Positions 62,019-64,000 of a stretch of DNA of 64,000 nucleotides are shown here, in pieces. The DNA comes from Seonamhaeicola algicola. Lineage in GTDB: Bacteria > Bacteroidota > Bacteroidia > Flavobacteriales > Flavobacteriaceae. Location: assembly GCF_007997385.1 (NCBI RefSeq), contig NZ_VOSC01000019.1, positions 618,067-682,066 on the forward strand. The letters are read 5' to 3'. The notes under the pieces are model-generated. The model had not been told where the DNA came from. It was given only the letters and a program-made list of their open reading frames with translations, and ran no database searches. A program made the position numbers and the translations under genes. The first letter of the stretch is position 1, and each line of letters begins with the position of its first letter.

Positions 62019-62951
62019 TTAAAAGAATCTTGGAGATAATATTTTTCCTATTTCACTTGGTTCAAACCTTAACATTATTTCATGCGTACCGCTATTGTAG
62101 TTATTTAAGCCTGTGGTAGTTAAATCATAACTGTAGCCAATAAAAATGTTTTGTGTTAGTTGAAACCCAATTAAACCACTTATAGAATCATCCCATCTGT
62201 AAGACAAACCAGCTGTAAACTGTTCATTAAATAATGCATTTAGTGATACATCTGCTATTAAAGGAGCTCCTGAAACGGCTTTCACTAAAAACGCTGGTTT
62301 TAATTGTGTGTTTCTGCCTACATCAAAAACATATCCTCCTATTAAAAAGTAGTGCATACGTTCTGTAGCTATAGATTCTTCAAAATCATCATAATGATCT
62401 GTTTCTATAATATTTGGAACTGCTAAACCTAAATACCATTTTTCAGAATGCAGGTATACTCCTGTGCCTAAAGTTGGCGAAATTAAATTTACGTTGTCAT
62501 TAAAAGCACTATCTGGGTTTTGATAGATACCTTTACTCCAATCTGTATCTAATAAATGCATTCCTGCTTTTACACCAAATGACAACTCTAAATCACCATA
62601 TCTATTAACCGGAATTGTGTATGACATGTTTAAGTCTATACTTGTTTCTGATGCTGGCCCCAATTGATCACTAATAACATTGAGGCCTAAAGCTACTCTT
62701 TCATTTCTTAAAGGGCTATGAATACCAAAATTTAAAGTTCTTGGAGCACCGTCAATTCCAACCCATTGAGTTCTGTAAAGTGCCACAGCACTTAAAACAT
62801 CTCTTTGGCCTGTGTAAGCTGAGTTAACACTCATTGTATTATACATGTAGTGCGTATATTGCGCATCTTGTTGTGCTTGTAGGCTGAGAGTTAACAGTGT
62901 AGTAAACACCATTAAAATTAAACCTTTTATTTGTAATGATTTTTGTCTCAT
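62019..62951 (-). CDS. PorP/SprF-family type IX secretion membrane protein
   Basis: A 310-residue outer-membrane protein. A signal peptide of about 27 residues (LMVFTTLLTLSLQAQ) is followed by QDAQYTHYMYNTMSVNSAYTG, the PorP/SprF signature, LSAVALYRTQWVGIDGAPRT and beta-strands to the end. In Flavobacterium johnsoniae, SprF is needed for secretion of the adhesin SprB; homologues next to CHU_C-domain proteins are thought to serve secretion of that neighbour. It lies 26 bp after the CHU_C gene. Confidence 0.93.
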   Translation of the reverse strand: MRQKSLQIKGLILMVFTTLLTLSLQAQQDAQYTHYMYNTMSVNSAYTGQRDVLSAVALYRTQWVGIDGAPRTLNFGIHSPLRNERVALGLNVISDQLGPASETSIDLNMSYTIPVNRYGDLELSFGVKAGMHLLDTDWSKGIYQNPDSAFNDNVNLISPTLGTGVYLHSEKWYLGLAVPNIIETDHYDDFEESIATERMHYFLIGGYVFDVGRNTQLKPAFLVKAVSGAPLIADVSLNALFNEQFTAGLSYRWDDSISGLIGFQLTQNIFIGYSYDLTTTGLNNYNSGTHEIMLRFEPSEIGKILSPRFF

Positions 62952-62977
62952 TTTTTTAATCTTTTATTAGTTGTTTA

Positions 62978-64000
62978 CTATCTGTTTATATATAACCATC
63001 CTACTTTAGGCTTAGATCCGTTTCCTAAATCAAGAACATAATAATACGTTCCTACAGGAAGTTTTTCTGATGCTTTTAAGGTTGAACGTCCATTAGATGT
63101 TCCTTCCCAATCATTATTATAATTATTCTTTTCAAAAACTAAATTACCCCATCTATTATACACTTTTAATGTGTTATTTGGATAGTTTGAAATACAATTA
63201 ATTATTAAATAATCATTATCTCCATCTCCATTTGGTGAAAACTCATTAAATAATATTAAGCAACCTAGCTCTGTAATTGTAGGATCATCTGATGTATTTC
63301 CATCTAAATCATCACCATCATCACTAGCGTCTAAAACTGTACTTCCATTAGGTTGTTCTCCTGTAAATGTTATAACATTTTGTACACCTCCTGCATTAAT
63401 AGCTTCTTGTGTGATAGTGAAACTAGCATTATATGTTGCTGTTTCTCCCGGCAACAGGATACCTTCCATACTTCCTCTATCTGCACTTTCAAATATTGGT
63501 TGTTGAGTTAACTGTAATGTATTTCCGTTAACATCAGTAAATACATCTTCAAATATAATATTAGTTATTGTTGCATCGCCTGTATTTTCAACTACAATAG
63601 TGTAATCTATATCATCACCTAAGTCATTACCAAAAGCTAAATTAGCTGTTTTTGTAACTTCTAATTCACCATTACAATCGGGATTAGCTGTAACTGGTTG
63701 TGTTATATCTATTGGGTTATAATCACAGGCATTATTCCAATCAGTTTCATTAGATCCTTGAACTGCATCACCATCAGGATCTACTTCATCAATATTTAAA
63801 ACACCATCGCCATCACAATCGGCTTGCGCCCATAAGCTGTTAATATCAGCTAAATCAACATTTGTAATATTTCCACCTGTACAAGGATCTAAATCATCTG
63901 GATCTGACTCACTGTTTTCTCCATCGCCGTCACAATCAGTAATTGCTGTTACAGTTAAAGTGATATCGGCTATCACATAATCACAAGCATCTGTTGGATC
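62978..64000 (-). CDS. Large secreted protein with T9SS type B (CHU_C) sorting domain, N-terminus cut by window edge
   Basis: The frame is open to the right edge. It shows Asp-rich calcium-binding-type repeats (DCDGDGVLNIDEVDPDGDAV), then a DUF11-like beta-sandwich at about 62 kb (LEVTKTANLAFGNDL), and the C-terminal CHU_C sorting signal (NEFSPNGDGDNDYLII, VYNRWGNLVFEKNNYNNDWE and VGTYYYVLDL). The repeated DxDxDG motifs and D-P-D blocks suggest a large adhesin or surface protein. The true start is outside the window; the repeated ACDYN segments suggest that several more repeats lie upstream. Confidence 0.9.
   Translation of the reverse strand, partial: DPTDACDYVIADITLTVTAITDCDGDGENSESDPDDLDPCTGGNITNVDLADINSLWAQADCDGDGVLNIDEVDPDGDAVQGSNETDWNNACDYNPIDITQPVTANPDCNGELEVTKTANLAFGNDLGDDIDYTIVVENTGDATITNIIFEDVFTDVNGNTLQLTQQPIFESADRGSMEGILLPGETATYNASFTITQEAINAGGVQNVITFTGEQPNGSTVLDASDDGDDLDGNTSDDPTITELGCLILFNEFSPNGDGDNDYLIINCISNYPNNTLKVYNRWGNLVFEKNNYNNDWEGTSNGRSTLKASEKLPVGTYYYVLDLGNGSKPKVGWLYINR

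Noticed and set aside
1..64000. A CRISPR array, prophage, transposase or rRNA operon
   Set aside because: No regularly spaced repeats, no transposase- or integrase-like proteins and no rRNA sequence were seen.

Overview
The window is chromosomal DNA of a low-GC member of the Bacteroidota, almost certainly a flavobacterium (Flavobacteriaceae). The signs are a gliding/type IX secretion module (a protein with a CHU_C-type C-terminal sorting domain, a PorP/SprF membrane protein and an OmpA-family partner), the small rpmB-rpmG-DUF4295 ribosomal cluster upstream of ftsY, a SecA without the C-terminal zinc motif, a TonB-type outer-membrane beta-barrel receptor, and promoters of the Bacteroidota type (TTG, about 19 nt, TAnnTTTG) in front of many genes. 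No rRNA, insertion sequence, prophage or CRISPR array was seen. There is one tRNA (Thr, anticodon TGT).

Region 1 (1-23001, all on the minus strand) is a surface-polysaccharide locus read from right to left. It opens with the export and assembly genes: an outer-membrane Wza-like lipoprotein, a Wzc-like tyrosine autokinase, and the ABC exporter Wzm/Wzt whose ATPase has a C-terminal substrate-binding extension. Two methyltransferases follow, then about ten glycosyltransferases (seven GT-A/GT2 type, three GT-B type), an FkbM methyltransferase, WecB, a membrane acyltransferase, and NeuB with the start of a NeuC-like epimerase at the left edge. Many neighbours overlap by 1-8 bp, so long translationally coupled operons are likely. 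The chemistry points to a methylated, acylated heteropolysaccharide that contains ManNAc-derived sugar and a nonulosonic (sialic-type) acid. No Wzx/Wzy pair and no initiating sugar-phosphate transferase is in view.

Region 2 (23077-46000) is mostly housekeeping: an ABC-F ATPase and a methyltransferase, PduO-type cobalamin adenosyltransferase, a DUF2795 protein, SecA, a metallophosphoesterase, an M23 peptidase, RimO, a serine hydrolase, FtsY, the L28/L33 cluster, CinA, an orphan Hpt protein, a FAH-family hydrolase, a DnaQ-like exonuclease, an E2 acyltransferase, another GT2 enzyme, RecR, a sodium:solute symporter and a CoA-binding protein.

Region 3 (45092-58446) has a TonB-type receptor, FabH (KAS III), HtpG, a series of small metabolic genes (acetyltransferase, VOC protein, WYL regulator, MOSC protein, sterol desaturase family, VanX-like dipeptidase), a DUF819 membrane protein and a DUF4369 lipoprotein. 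Two large gene-free gaps here (47579-48012 and 55893-56429) carry several terminator-like hairpins. The second looks as if it encodes a small structured RNA on the minus strand.

Region 4 (58584-64000, minus strand) has tRNA-Thr, a small helical protein, QueD, Idi, and then the surface module OmpA / SprF / CHU_C-domain protein, which runs off the right edge.

I did not find an obviously new multi-gene system. The most interesting leads are the candidate small RNA at about 55937-56080, the ABC exporter paired with Wzc/Wza in the polysaccharide locus, the tandem Tyr-Gly repeat at the end of Wzc, and the gap with a dispersed-repeat-like motif within the glycosyltransferase array.
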